From the NCBI GenBank assembly GCA_036924285.1, contig JAYKYS010000015.1:7316001-7380000 (forward strand): 64,000 bases of DNA, read 5' to 3'. Shown here piece by piece: positions 33,721 through 43,498 of the stretch. Source of the stretch: Asterella californica (taxonomy: Eukaryota > Streptophyta > Marchantiopsida > Marchantiales > Aytoniaceae). Under the pieces are notes generated by a model. That model made no database searches. It saw only the letters and a program-made list of their open reading frames with translations, and was not told where the DNA came from. The position numbers were made by a program, and so were the translations under genes. Positions within the stretch are counted from its first letter, which is position 1. Every line of letters starts with the position of its first letter.

Positions 33721-34543
33721 CAGCCGAGTAGAGTAGGCAGTTTGGCTGTGACAATTAGTGTAGTTTAGAAATGACCATAAGTGGAAAAGCTAAGTGTACT
33801 GCTTTTTTGACTAGCTGGCTGTTTAGGCTCGGCAGGGGTACTAAGTCCACTTCAGGAGGTTATTTAAGCCTCGCTTTTCACGTAGGAAGGCAAATCAGTG
33901 TAGGCTGGAGTTACCATTAGTTTAGATTAAGTTCTAGGTGGCAAGGTGTAAGAAAGTTTAAGCATGGGGGATCTAGACTAAGACTTTCTTACCGAGCCGT
34001 GAGTTGAGAACCCTTTTGTGACACCTTAATTGGATGTCCATAAGGCAGGACTCCTCTTGATGTAATTCTGCTTTCATTGCTCTTAGTAATGCATGGCACT
34101 GGGACTATGTCTTGTATTACTTATGCTTTTACTTCTAGTTCTGAGTGATGGGTCGTCCGGATATTTGAGTGACTGAGAGTTAGTGTATATGCACTGCAAG
34201 CAGGAAACCTTAGGGAAGTACCGTGCATGTGCCTTGCTCCCAGTCACGAAGAGATAAGTTCTTTAGGAGTAGACTTTTAGTAGTTTTTGTTACTACTAGG
34301 AGTTGTAGTCGAGGTGCCGACGAAGGCTGTTACAACTCCAGTAGAGGTGCCGAGAGAAGGTACTTCAGGACCTGATCAGTCTAGTAGAAAGAAAGATCTT
34401 CTAGCTCGGAGGTAAAACTATCCCGTTGTGTTTTAGGGATTATTTATGCAAGGAAGTAAGTGGCCGTTGGTATTATTTAACCCGAAGGTGGACTCTAGAG
34501 TGGAAAGTACTACTTACAGGTTTTTTAGCACTAAATGGTCAGT
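33721..34543. other. Spacer left of the old LTR
   Basis: One short protein-like piece (VEVPTKAVTTPVEVP, then a Ser/Lys-rich end and stop near 34415) may be the tail of the decayed coding region. No other feature seen. Confidence 0.35.
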
Positions 34544-36410
34544 TGTGGTGCCCACAAATTGCAAGTTTGGGGATTTTCAAAAATTTTAAGCTACCGACGT
34601 GTATATATAATTGAGTTGACCTTGTTACTTAAGTTTACCCCTCCTTAGTAGGAAGATTAACTTAAGACAGATTTTTGGAAAAAATCGACTTCTTCCGGAA
34701 GCTGGAAGACGGAACCCAGAAGACATAGTGCGAAGTCTTCCAGGGAGGATCGTGACTATACGGGAGACACCAACCTAGCACCAACTAGGTGACATAGTAT
34801 GTGTTTGATGGACCTAAAGGACAACCACCTAAGCAGTAGATAGGGCTATGGCTGACATGGCACTTACTCAAAACATGGGTAGCTGGGAAGTAGACAAGGG
34901 AACTACCAGGTCAAGAGAAGAGGCGCGGAAGCGTCATATCCTTTTTCTTTCTTCTCTACTCGAATTCAAACACATCGAGGAAGACATCAGAGGTACGCAC
35001 AGAGAAATTGCAGTGAGAGATTGTGAGGATGATCGTCTTCCAGCAAGAAGAGAGCTCGAAGTAGAAACGGGCAGGATTTCTCAAGGATCGCAAGAATTAG
35101 AGACCTCTAGAATTGAAGATTGGAGCTTCAGGCTGCAGACAGCAAAGCTCGAAGTCGAATGCAAAGGCAGTGTCTTAACAAGGCGAAGTCGCTCGTGAAC
35201 AGAATCTAAGCACTCACATCAGCATTGCGCAGAAGACATTTGGAGATTGAGCGGAAGCGTAACGCATTTTGATATTCTTCTCGCTTCTTCTCCCTTCTCA
35301 TCCTCTTATCACCTTTCTGTTCTTATGTTTCTTTCTTCCTCGATTGCTTACAGGAAGCCTATCTATCCTCTCCCTCTCTTCTGAAATTTCCCCTGAGTGG
35401 ATTGCAGGCGGAAGCGCTGTCCAATTTTTGACAATCTTCTTCTCAATCTCCCTTCTCGAAATCAAATTTGATCTTCCACTCCTCTGTCCTAAAACTCTTT
35501 GTTTCTATCCATCCATTTCCTTACCTCATTGTGCTTCTGTCCCAAGAATCCCTAGACAGTAGACTTGTTGTTTCAAGTCTAGACATTTCCAAAAGCTGAA
35601 GTTCAAATTCACATCAAGTAGTATGGATTTGAATTGAATTGAATTGCGAGAATGTGATGTGAATCCAGAGTGGAACTGTGAGTTGATAATTGTTTCGAGA
35701 AGCAGGAACTTGGAAATCATGCCAGTGCCTCCCAAGCTTCTTGTCTTTCCAAATCCACATCTTCCTAGAGAGCTAGAAGATTAGAAAGACTGGCAGAATG
35801 TGCAAAAAGATGTGAGGGTCCTCCACAGATCTCTTCTGTCTGACCCATAGCAGCATGTTCCTTCTTCTTTCAACCTTAGATGAGAATTGTGAGGAGTCTT
35901 GCTGGCAAAATCTAGAGAGCAATGTCAAGGGTCATGTCTTCTCATTTCGCAGCAAGGTTCTTCTAAGAGTGTATATGAGATGAAGAGTCAAAAGATAGAG
36001 TACAAATATTCAGTGTTTGTTGTGAGGATAGAATTGCGTGCATGAAGCCAGAAGACAGATGAGACAAGTGATAAGAAGCTTAGATGCAGGAAGTCTTCTA
36101 GAGACGTCATTTATCCCAAAAGTTGTCTCGAGAGTCTTCTTGGAGGTCACTGTCACCGCAGGAGTCCTCAACTGTTTCTGACCGTTTCGTTGGACTCTCT
36201 TCTCGGAGTACTTCTTCATCTTCTGTTAGGAAGTAGGATGAATTGCAAGGTGGGTTGTCTTCTTAAGAATCCATGTGATGCCTTGCTTAGTTAGAATTGC
36301 GTAGATGGTCTCATCGAATTCATACCCAATTGTGCATAGGAAGTTTTCCTGTTGAATGGCGGTGGCTGTCAGAAGTTGTGTAGTGTCAAAGTTCGTCTTA
36401 TCCAGTGGAG
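34544..36410 (+). repeat. Old LTR of the giant-LTR family, left part
   Basis: It opens TGTGGTGCCCACAAATT, identical to the start of the 4510-bp LTRs. It then follows them in order with strong divergence: TATA region near 34600, GGCGGAAGCGCTGTCCAATTT (35412-35432 region), the stretch around 35700-35850, and CTTGCTTAGTTAGAATTG (about 36279-36296). There it jumps directly to CCCAATTGTGCATAGG, skipping the block with the coiled-coil frame. It is cut at 36410 by the younger element and resumes at 60911. Confidence 0.8.
36406..36410 (+). repeat. Target site duplication TGGAG, left copy
   Basis: TGGAG directly precedes the giant 5' LTR; the same five bases follow the 3' LTR at 60911-60915. Five bases is the usual Ty3 duplication. 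Confidence 0.92.
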
Positions 36411-36470
36411 TGTGGTGCCCACAAATTACAGTATTCACGAATTTTTGAAATTTTTGAGATTAATGACTTG

Positions 36471-36479
36471 TTTATATAA
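36471..36479 (+). promoter_or_regulatory. Possible TATA box of the giant LTR
   Basis: TTTATATAA lies only about 60 bp from the LTR edge. The right LTR has it at 56461-56469 and the old LTR has TATATATAA at the matching place. If used, nearly the whole LTR, including its reading frame, would be transcribed as leader. Confidence 0.4.
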
Positions 36480-38238
36480 CTGAAGAAGCGTTGTTACTTA
36501 AGGTTACGTCTTCCTTAACAGGAAGATGATCTTAAGAGCTGTTTGTAATAAGAAGTTGACTTCTTCAGAAGACGACCGTCTTCGGAAGACCGTCTTCTCA
36601 GTTGCGTCTTCGGAAGATGGGAAGACGGCGGAAGACACCTGTCTTCCGGAAGACAGCGATCACGAAGGCCTGACCACGAGTTTTCGGGTAAACAAGTAGG
36701 TGTACCTACTGGAGCACACCGAATAGGTAGGTAGGTCAGGAAGACACCAAGAACGAGAACCCCTAATCTGCGGGGAAGATGCGTGAGGAAGCACATTAGC
36801 CACCTTCCAACTTCCCGCAGCACAGTGCGCCTGAAGAAGATCGAATTGAGAGAGTGAACTTCGAGCTAGCATTGAGAGAGGAATCGAGTAAGACATCGAG
36901 GTAGTAGAGAGTACGTTGGCAGCTAGGCGAAGGGTGAAATTGGATTGCGGGAGCACAAACAGCAGAAGGAGCGAAGGCATTTCTGTGGAGCCGCTGAGAA
37001 GTTGACAGTGGAGAGTGACGAGTAGAAGCGAGAGAAGAATCGAGGTATGGACCGAAATTGACAGCAGGTGCATTCGAGAGGAGTCGCATTGGAAGCTAGG
37101 ACAAAGAGCCAGAAGCGCGTGGAGGTCGAAGACAACTCGGGAGCCGAAGAAGACTGTAGAGGTTCTTTCCTCTGTTCTTTCCCCTTCCCACTTCTTCTCG
37201 CCACTGCCTGGTACTCCCCGCGCTTCCTTGATTGTGTGCAGGCAGCCTGATCGATTACCCCACCCTCCATCTTTCCTATTGAGACATTGGGCGCGGAAGC
37301 GCTGCCCAATTTCTGTCAAGATATCTCCTTGCTTCTTCCCGAGCTCAATTCGAGCTTCCCTACCCCTAGTCTTCAAATCGGCGAACCCAACTATCAATTT
37401 CTCTACCCTACTACCTCTCTACCCCCGAAACTTGAAATAGAAGACGATTCGGAAGATGGGAACATCCTCGGAAGACGCTTCTTGAACTTGACTGTCTTCG
37501 GAAGACATCTTCGGAAGACTGTCTTCGGAAGTCGACTGAACCCAATTCGTACCAAGAGTGGATTTGCCTTGGTTTTGTGTTAGAGAGACTTGATACGAAT
37601 CTTGAGTGGTGTGGTGAGTTCTTTTGTTATTTCGAGAAGTTGGAAGTCGGGAACTAGGCCTGTGCCTCCCGGTCTTCCAAGCTTCTCAACTCCACATCTT
37701 CCTAGAGAGACTAGAAGACTGAAAGGCTGGCAAAATGAGCGAGAAGACGTGAGGGTCCATTTCGGGTCTCTTCTGTCCGACCCATAGCAGCCTGTTCCTT
37801 CTTCTTCCCGAACTTAGAAGAGAGTTGTGAGAAGTATTGCTGGCAGAATCCGGAGAGAATGGTCGAGGGTCATGTCTTCCCATCATGCAGCAAACTTCTT
37901 CTGAGTGCGTATGAGAGGTGAGAAGTCAGAAGAACAGAGTGCACATGTCTTGAGTCTGTTGTGAGGATAGATTGCGCGTAGGAAGAAGAAGACAGGTGAG
38001 ACCAGTGAAGGGAAGTCTGACGTCAGGAGGTCTTCCGAGAAAGACATTGAATCGGAAGCTGTCCCAAGTGTCTTCCCAGAGGCCACTGTCACCACAGGAG
38101 CCCGCAACCATCTTCTGAACCTTTCATATACTCTACTTCTCGCATATCTTGATCTTCTGTTAGGAAGTAGGATGTAACGCAAGGTGGGTTGTCTTCTTGG
38201 TAATCCATTCGAGGCCTTGCTTAGTTAGGATTGATTAG

Positions 38239-39930
38239 ATACAGCTCGAAAGACGAGCGCTACTTAGGAAGCATTGTTAGAATCTCGGAAGACGAAGTAG
38301 CTGTCTTCTGGAAGACTAGATTCGTCTTCTCAGAAGGGAAGCTATACTGTGAGGACTTAGAGGAAGACTGAGCCTTCGACTCACAACAAGTACGTCACTT
38401 CTTCCAAGGAGTTAGCGCAGCTGAAGAAGAGCAACCAGGAGTTGCAGACGCGAGTACAGCAGCGTGATCAGGAAGTTCTCCGAGTACGGGAGAAGATCAC
38501 TGCCCTCGCAGAAGAGCAGACCACTTGGAAGATGCAGCGAGAAGCCGCAGAAGCGCGAGCTGCAACAGAGAAGACGCAGAGGGAAGCAGCAGAGGCCCGT
38601 GCGCAGAAGATGCTAGCTCAGTCGGTAGAAGCGCTTCGGAAGAAGTTCAACTTCACCGCGGGTAAGAAGTTACTTACCTTAGCTAGGGAATGGGACAGCG
38701 AGTCCAAGACGAGGTTGGTGGAATGCAGAGATAGCATGTTCAGGTACCTGGATAGACAGATAGAAGGAGTGAAGACACTTTATGGTCTTCCCTCGCTTCC
38801 GACACCTGCAACTGCATCTTCCCAAGCCCCAGCACCCTCGACTGGATCCGGAATGGAGAAGGAGGAGTTCGATCTCGCTGTACACTTGGTGGTGACAGCG
38901 TTGGAAGACGAGAAGACTCAGGAAGACGCCCCGGAAGACATGATGTCTTCTGGAAGACAGGAAGACGAGCCGTCTTTCCAGGTATTCCGCGTGGAGGAAG
39001 CGACTTCCCCGGACCCCTATGAGATCGCCATGGTCCCTAGTACTGCATCTGTGCCTCAGAAGACCGAAGACGCACCATTCGACTCGTCTTCCCAGAAGAC
39101 AATTCCGTCTTCCGAAGTCGAAGCCGAAGAAGACGCAGCCGCAGAAATAGCAGGATCAGCGAAGAGCAAGGAGAGGGAAGCTACCTCAGTGGTACCCGAG
39201 GTAAGTGCAGGGCTTCCCAGCCCATCAGAAGTCGAGGTAGTAGCCTCGGTAGGATCAGATCATGTGGAGATTGCCACCGAGCAATCAGAGTAGTTAGCAA
39301 ACTTAATCGACATTTCCAGAATTAGTAGGATTGGACATGCTATCTTAAGGGTGGCAGTTTTCCATGTAAAAATAGTTAGGACCCCATGTGGCAGCATAGG
39401 TAGCGTAGGAGTAATACAGTGGAGGGCTAATTGGGAAGAGGGACCGCATGCATGTGAGGTGACAACCTCTTGTCAGCGCCTCTCTCTCTCTCCCTGGTGG
39501 TCGCCTCCCAAGGCAGATGGTTAAGTAGGATAGCAGGGTAGGAGAAAATCTCTCTCTGAGAGCTCTGCCAGGTCTGTAGAATTCAGCAGTAACTGAACAT
39601 ACATACCGACTCTACAGGCAGGCAGACGACACATTAGAGCAGAGACAGTCTGAGAGCACTACACCCGTTGTTGGAAACATACGAATAGTCTTGGAATATA
39701 CAAGAGGGGTCTGCATACTCGCACCAGCAGTGGTTCGACGATGTAGATAGAAGTAGTGGACAGTCTAGGAACAGGGAACGGCATCCTCGTGCAGTCCTGT
39801 TGATTAGACTGGTGTGTCAGAGGAGTAGACACAGGAGGTAGCGGGAGTGAGCTTCCCAATGCCATTGTGACTTCTTCTCGGGGAATAGATTGTGGATTTG
39901 AGTGCAACAGCTTCGCTTGTGTCTTCTGGA
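38239..39930 (+). other. Block present in the young giant LTR and absent from the old LTR
   Basis: Young and old LTRs align up to CTTGCTTAGTTAG and resume at CCCAATTGTGCAT. Between these points the young LTR has about 1.7 kb holding the coiled-coil frame and a non-coding tail (39294-39930) with a short CT run near 39480. The edges are approximate because the old copy is diverged. Confidence 0.7.
38361..39293 (+). CDS. LTR-borne coiled-coil reading frame (left copy)
   Basis: The frame is open from just after a TAG at 38358-38360 to TAG at 39291-39293. The first ATG is at 38532, giving 253 residues; upstream codons already look coding (KELAQLKKSNQELQTRV), so a spliced or non-ATG start is possible, and ACTTAG at 38360 could be a 3' splice site. 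Features: a coiled coil of about 60-70 residues with two copies of TEKTQREAAEARA-like repeats; a conserved-looking core (KKFNFTAGKKLLTLAREW, YLDRQIEGVKTLYGLPSL); a Pro/Ala/Ser linker; and a long acidic C-terminal half rich in Glu, Asp and Ser. No enzyme motif, signal peptide or membrane segment. The copy in the other LTR differs by one amino acid (Phe here, Ser there, in EPSFQV) and one silent base. The old sister LTR lacks the block. Function unknown; a structural or regulatory accessory protein is conceivable. Confidence 0.6.
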   Translation, partial: RKTEPSTHNKYVTSSKELAQLKKSNQELQTRVQQRDQEVLRVREKITALAEEQTTWKMQREAAEARAATEKTQREAAEARAQKMLAQSVEALRKKFNFTAGKKLLTLAREWDSESKTRLVECRDSMFRYLDRQIEGVKTLYGLPSLPTPATASSQAPAPSTGSGMEKEEFDLAVHLVVTALEDEKTQEDAPEDMMSSGRQEDEPSFQVFRVEEATSPDPYEIAMVPSTASVPQKTEDAPFDSSSQKTIPSSEVEAEEDAAAEIAGSAKSKEREATSVVPEVSAGLPSPSEVEVVASVGSDHVEIATEQSE

Positions 39931-39938
39931 TGGTGGAT

Positions 39939-40550
39939 TGTATTGAATTCGCTCCCAATTGTGCATGAGAAGTGTTCTTCTTGAGTGGCGGTGACTGTCA
40001 GCAGTTGTGGAGTGTAGCTTGACTCGTTCAGTAGAGCACTTGGGATCTACGTACGAACGGTCTTCTGGGTAAGGGATCCCGGAAGACAGAGCAGTCAGAG
40101 CAGCGAAGTGAAGAAGAAAGAAGCCTTCTTCCCGCAACAGAAGACGACATCCTCGAGTAGAAGACGGTGCCACAGTACTCACGTTTGTTGTCTTCCTCCC
40201 CAAACTATTACAAGCAGGGATGGCTTGTTAGTCAGGATCCGGACTAGAAGCCTGTCGGAATCTTAATTGCCTCTTTTCATCTTGTTTTCTCTTGTTTGGA
40301 TTTCTTCTTCTTTCCCATCTTCCCACCTTCTTCCCCATCTTCTTACCTTCTTCTAGTGAGTTTCCGATACTTCTATTGAGCTTCCGTGAAGGTGAATGTC
40401 GTTGTAGTGCTGCAGGAAGACAACTTCCGTAGGCAGAAGCCTGGGAAGGCTACAGGGGGCATACACCCTGTGATTTATCCAACCTGATGGAATGTAAGTA
40501 TGAGAATAAGGAGTAACGACTGTTACCAGTCGACTTCTGCGAAGCCGGAC
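39939..40550 (+). other. Non-coding distal part of the giant LTR
   Basis: It aligns in part with 60911-61500 of the old LTR: GGCTTGTTAGTCAGGATCC, then GACTAGAAGCCTGTCGGAA. Pyrimidine-rich at 40265-40360. No frame is conserved between copies. Confidence 0.6.
40547..40550 (+). repeat. Target site duplication GGAC, left copy
   Basis: GGAC lies before the inner 5' LTR and again at 49315-49318. The uninterrupted LTR reads GAAGCCGGACAGCCTTCTGG at 60531-60550, with GGAC once, proving the duplication is four bases. Confidence 0.95.
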
Positions 40551-40936
40551 TGTAACGACCTATGTTACACATAGGAAGTTTATCTATTAGTAAGGTGTTT
40601 AGTTCTAACTAAGTGTTGAGAATGTTTATTTGCTGCCAAAGTACTTTTAGGAGATATCAAGTTAGTCATGACTAGCTAAAAGTTAGTTATGGTTAAACTT
40701 AGCTGTACTTTTGGCAGAATTCAGATATTTGCTAAAGAGTGAGCACTACTATCTTGTCATCTTGTCTAAAAGGTAGAAAGGAGGTGGAAAGTATCTCTTA
40801 TCTCCTTTTTGACTTGATATTAGTGGTTGGATTAAAGTTGTGGACTTTGTGGGCATTAAAAACAAGAAGAGATTCCACATGTTTCCTTTTTAGTGGGTCC
40901 TAGTGTAGGGGGGGGTGGAAATTCGAGATTCCTTGA

Positions 40937-40960
40937 GAATATTCCAGAATCCTTCTAGAA
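40937..40960 (+). promoter_or_regulatory. Heat-shock element in the inner LTR
   Basis: GAATATTCCAGAA (40937-40949) is a perfect GAAnnTTCnnGAA trimer. TTCTAGAA (40953-40960) follows, slightly out of register. The same sequence is in the right LTR from 48786. Confidence 0.55.
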
Positions 40961-41107
40961 GTTGTTGACTTTGAAGGAATAAGCCCATGTGAAAAGGTAA
41001 AAAGCCCATGTGATCAATGCTTTTACCTTAAGTAATATCTTAGTAAAACCCGGTAAAAGTAGTTACGGCTGAGTTACCGGAGGGTACCAAAGTAAAAACC
41101 TAGAATG

Positions 41108-41116
41108 TATAAATAG
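41108..41116 (+). promoter_or_regulatory. TATA box of the inner element
   Basis: TATAAATAG, canonical, at about 558 bp into the LTR. It is conserved in the decayed chromovirus LTR (22731-22739, minus strand). Confidence 0.75.
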
Positions 41117-41469
41117 AGGAGTAGGGAAGAGCTCCTCATCCTTGTTTTCACATTGTCGTAATGACAACTTGAGTAATATAGAGAGTGTGGGATATTTTTA
41201 GCATGTGAGAACTTGAGAGACGTCGTTAGAATGGAGGATTTTAGTGGATGAGATTATGGAGATTTTAGTTGATAAGTTTGTGGGTGTATGAATGAGAGTG
41301 AACTTAGCATTTTTCCCTTCAAGATTCATGGTGTGCTTCCATCAAAGCCATCAGAGGTGACCCCTGAGTGAGAGACAGGCCCGACAGTTGCAGATTCGTG
41401 GATGACGATCGTGGAGGTTGAGAGATCGGGGGGTAGTTGATCGTTAGGACCGCGGAGGGTTTACATTTT

Positions 41470-41486
41470 TGGTTCCGTTGCCGGGA
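41470..41486 (+). other. Primer binding site, tRNA-Glu type
   Basis: TGGTTCCGTTGCCGGGA starts four bases after the LTR. Its complement ends in CGGAACCA, as in plant glutamate tRNAs. The tRNA identity is from memory. Confidence 0.7.
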
Positions 41487-41699
41487 CCTCACTTGAAGGG
41501 ATCGTTGAACGATGTTTAGAGTTCAGTTCTATATTCGACAAAAGGAGATTATGAGAGAGCACATGGAGAGAACGTTGGGAGGAGAGAGAGCTAACGCGAT
41601 GTTAGCAACGTTAGAACCTTTCGTGTATCCCGTAGTGATATATGACGCGTTCGAAGTCATTCTTTACATCTTGTTCACTTAGAAAGGGTTTGAGGAGAG

Positions 41700-42250
41700 T
41701 TGAAAGGAGGTGCAACAAGAGTTGTAGAGAAGGAGGAGAGAAAAGTTATTAGAGGAGAGAAATTTGTGAGTTTAGAAATTCTGCTCTCTGGAAAATTTGT
41801 ACAGTCGCTGTCAACTTTTCTGTGAATTTTATTTTCCTGAGAAACTTTCCAGTGTTTTAGATTGGCTGATAACCTATCTAAGACAAAAGGAATCATAGGA
41901 AAAGGTGGTCTAGAGAGGGAGCAATGATTTTTCAAAGTTGAGGGGGTCTATTCGTGAGAGTTGAGGAATTCTGTTCTCTGGAAAAAGTTTACAGTCAGTG
42001 TCAGATTTTCTGTGAATTTTATTTTCCTGAGAAACTTTCCAGTGTTTTAGAGTGGCTGATAAGCTATCCAGGACAAAAGAAATCATGAGAAGATGAGGTC
42101 TGAAGAGGGAGAAAGGATTTTTCAAAGTGGAGGGGGTTGACAACCATGAGGGAAGTGAAAATATACAAATTTCAGTTCTCTGAAAATTTGTACAGTCATC
42201 ACCATCTCTTCTGATTAGAGAAGTTTCTGTTGAAACTTCATGATTTAGTA
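41700..42250 (+). repeat. Tandem repeat in the inner element's leader
   Basis: Two units of about 180 bp (near 41765-41937 and 41960-42125) share TTCTGTGAATTTTATTTTCC and GAAACTTTCCAGTGTTTTAG. A third, partial unit starts near 42160. The role may be RNA packaging or translation control; that is inference. Confidence 0.75.
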
Positions 42251-42352
42251 GCTTGGAGGTTGAGCTACTAGAGACCACAAAAATCTTGGAGAGATCTCTT
42301 ACCAACTAAGAGAGATACGTTTCGGCATACAAGGAGGTCTTGAAGATACGTC

Positions 42353-42670
42353 ATGGGGAATCCAGTTCGAATGACGAGGTGGAAGAAGAGACGTTTAGGA
42401 GTTCGAACAGAGACGGAGAAGCCCAAGTTAAGTATAGATGAGTTACGAACACGCATCTATAGCACTTGGGGTGCCCTCTTTACTCTATACGAAGAAGCTT
42501 CCGCGACAATTGGCACAGATTTGAAGAAAGTCGAGTTTAAAGCATCATTCACTATGGAGGCCACGAATGCTCCTGGTGAAATAGAGTTGGATCCTTACAA
42601 GAGCGAGTTCAAGATGTCTGTTGTGATGAGTACAAACGAGGGTGAGGAGGATCATATCTTTGATAGTTAA
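42353..42670 (+). CDS. Small pre-gag frame of the inner element, unknown function
   Basis: A 105-codon frame with a proper ATG (GTCATGGGG). The N-terminus is basic (RMTRWKKRRLGVRTE), the middle has an amphipathic stretch (IYSTWGALFTLYEEASATIG), and the C-terminal third is acidic. No known domain recognised. It lies after the leader repeats and about 140 bp before the next small frame. It could be an N-terminal Gag part separated by an intron or frame change, or an accessory protein. No second copy exists here for comparison. Confidence 0.45.
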   Translation: MGNPVRMTRWKKRRLGVRTETEKPKLSIDELRTRIYSTWGALFTLYEEASATIGTDLKKVEFKASFTMEATNAPGEIELDPYKSEFKMSVVMSTNEGEEDHIFDS

Positions 42671-42808
42671 TATTAGATTAGATTTTATTTCGTGTATCGC
42701 ATGTATAATGCACGATTTCTAATATAAAGCTCGGAAGAGTTAAGAAAGTAATGTAGAATTATTTTCCTCTATGATATTTTGTCCACTTAATGGTTGAGAA
42801 GGTGCAAC

Positions 42809-43285
42809 ATGAGTGGAAATTCAAAAGATTGGAAGGTTAGACTTAGAAACCTTCCTCAAGGTTTAGATGTCATAGTAAGTGTCGGAGAAAGTTCGAGAGA
42901 GATTATCGTCGAGTTTGAAAACCCTAGTACTAAACCTCAAGTAGAATCGCCGAGGAGAAGAGTAGAAATCGACTTGTGGTGTTATTTCTGTAGAGGGTTG
43001 GGACACAAAGTAGTGAATTGTCCAACTAGAATCAGAACCGAGAGAGCTAAAGGGAAGCGGGAGTTTACTGATTTGAGTCTTCGAGTGGGTCCATCGTCAC
43101 CAGCGCCAATTCATCTTCTAGGCGAAGATCCTTGTCCAAGTTGTGGAGTGGGTGATCTATCAAGAGGACACAAGTGCGTCGATGTGGCCGCCCTACTTAC
43201 GTCCGTAGTCGAGAAGTTGGACGAGACTCAAAGAGCTGAGACGGAGAAGTTGTCGACTTCAAAGGAGGACTCGGCTGAGTTGTGA
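42809..43285 (+). CDS. Small zinc-knuckle protein of the inner element
   Basis: From ATG 42809 to TGA 43283-43285, 158 residues. The sequence has CYFCRGLGHKVVNC, a CCHC knuckle of the nucleocapsid kind (C-x2-C-x4-H-x4-C), then a second cysteine cluster, CPSCGVGDLSRGHKC, and a coiled-coil-like tail (VVEKLDETQRAETEKL). Nucleocapsid-type knuckles bind single-stranded RNA or DNA. It precedes the main gag, which has its own knuckle, so the element carries an extra nucleic-acid-binding protein. About 210 bp separate it from gag. An accessory role in packaging or silencing evasion is only inference; it could also be an exon. Confidence 0.55.
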   Translation: MSGNSKDWKVRLRNLPQGLDVIVSVGESSREIIVEFENPSTKPQVESPRRRVEIDLWCYFCRGLGHKVVNCPTRIRTERAKGKREFTDLSLRVGPSSPAPIHLLGEDPCPSCGVGDLSRGHKCVDVAALLTSVVEKLDETQRAETEKLSTSKEDSAEL

Positions 43286-43498
43286 TGGAGATCGTCATTC
43301 GGATGGTGGAGAAGGCGGTGATGCGACTCAGACTCATGATTACCTTGGGGGAAGAGATGGCACAAGAGGTGTTGTTACAACCATTTCCTTTCATTTTACC
43401 TATGGTAGATTATTCGCGAATGGAATTGGTGATGTTCGTACTCTTTTAGCGAGTAGTTATTGCACGACGATTAGAAGAGTAGAAAGAGTAGTTACAAG

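Larger units (their letters stand above)
40551..41465 (+). repeat. 5' LTR of the inner element
   Basis: 915 bp. TATAAATAG at 41108-41116 is a clear core promoter. A perfect heat-shock element lies 160 bp upstream. From about 41030 to the end it matches the decayed LTR at 22409-22825. Confidence 0.95.

Noticed and set aside
36560..36665. GTCTTC/GAAGAC pairs as heat-shock elements in the giant LTR
   Set aside because: TTC and GAA are mostly spaced by one base or occur as pairs only; the required two-base spacing in three modules is not met.
36660..37397. 245-residue antisense frame in the giant left LTR
   Set aside because: In the right LTR a small indel changes its N-terminal part, the composition is odd (Leu/Ser/Arg), and the old LTR does not keep it. 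It is a shadow of GAAGAC-rich sequence.
41675..42305. Two antisense frames in the leader of the inner element
   Set aside because: They resemble each other only because the leader is tandemly repeated, and they run against the transcript.
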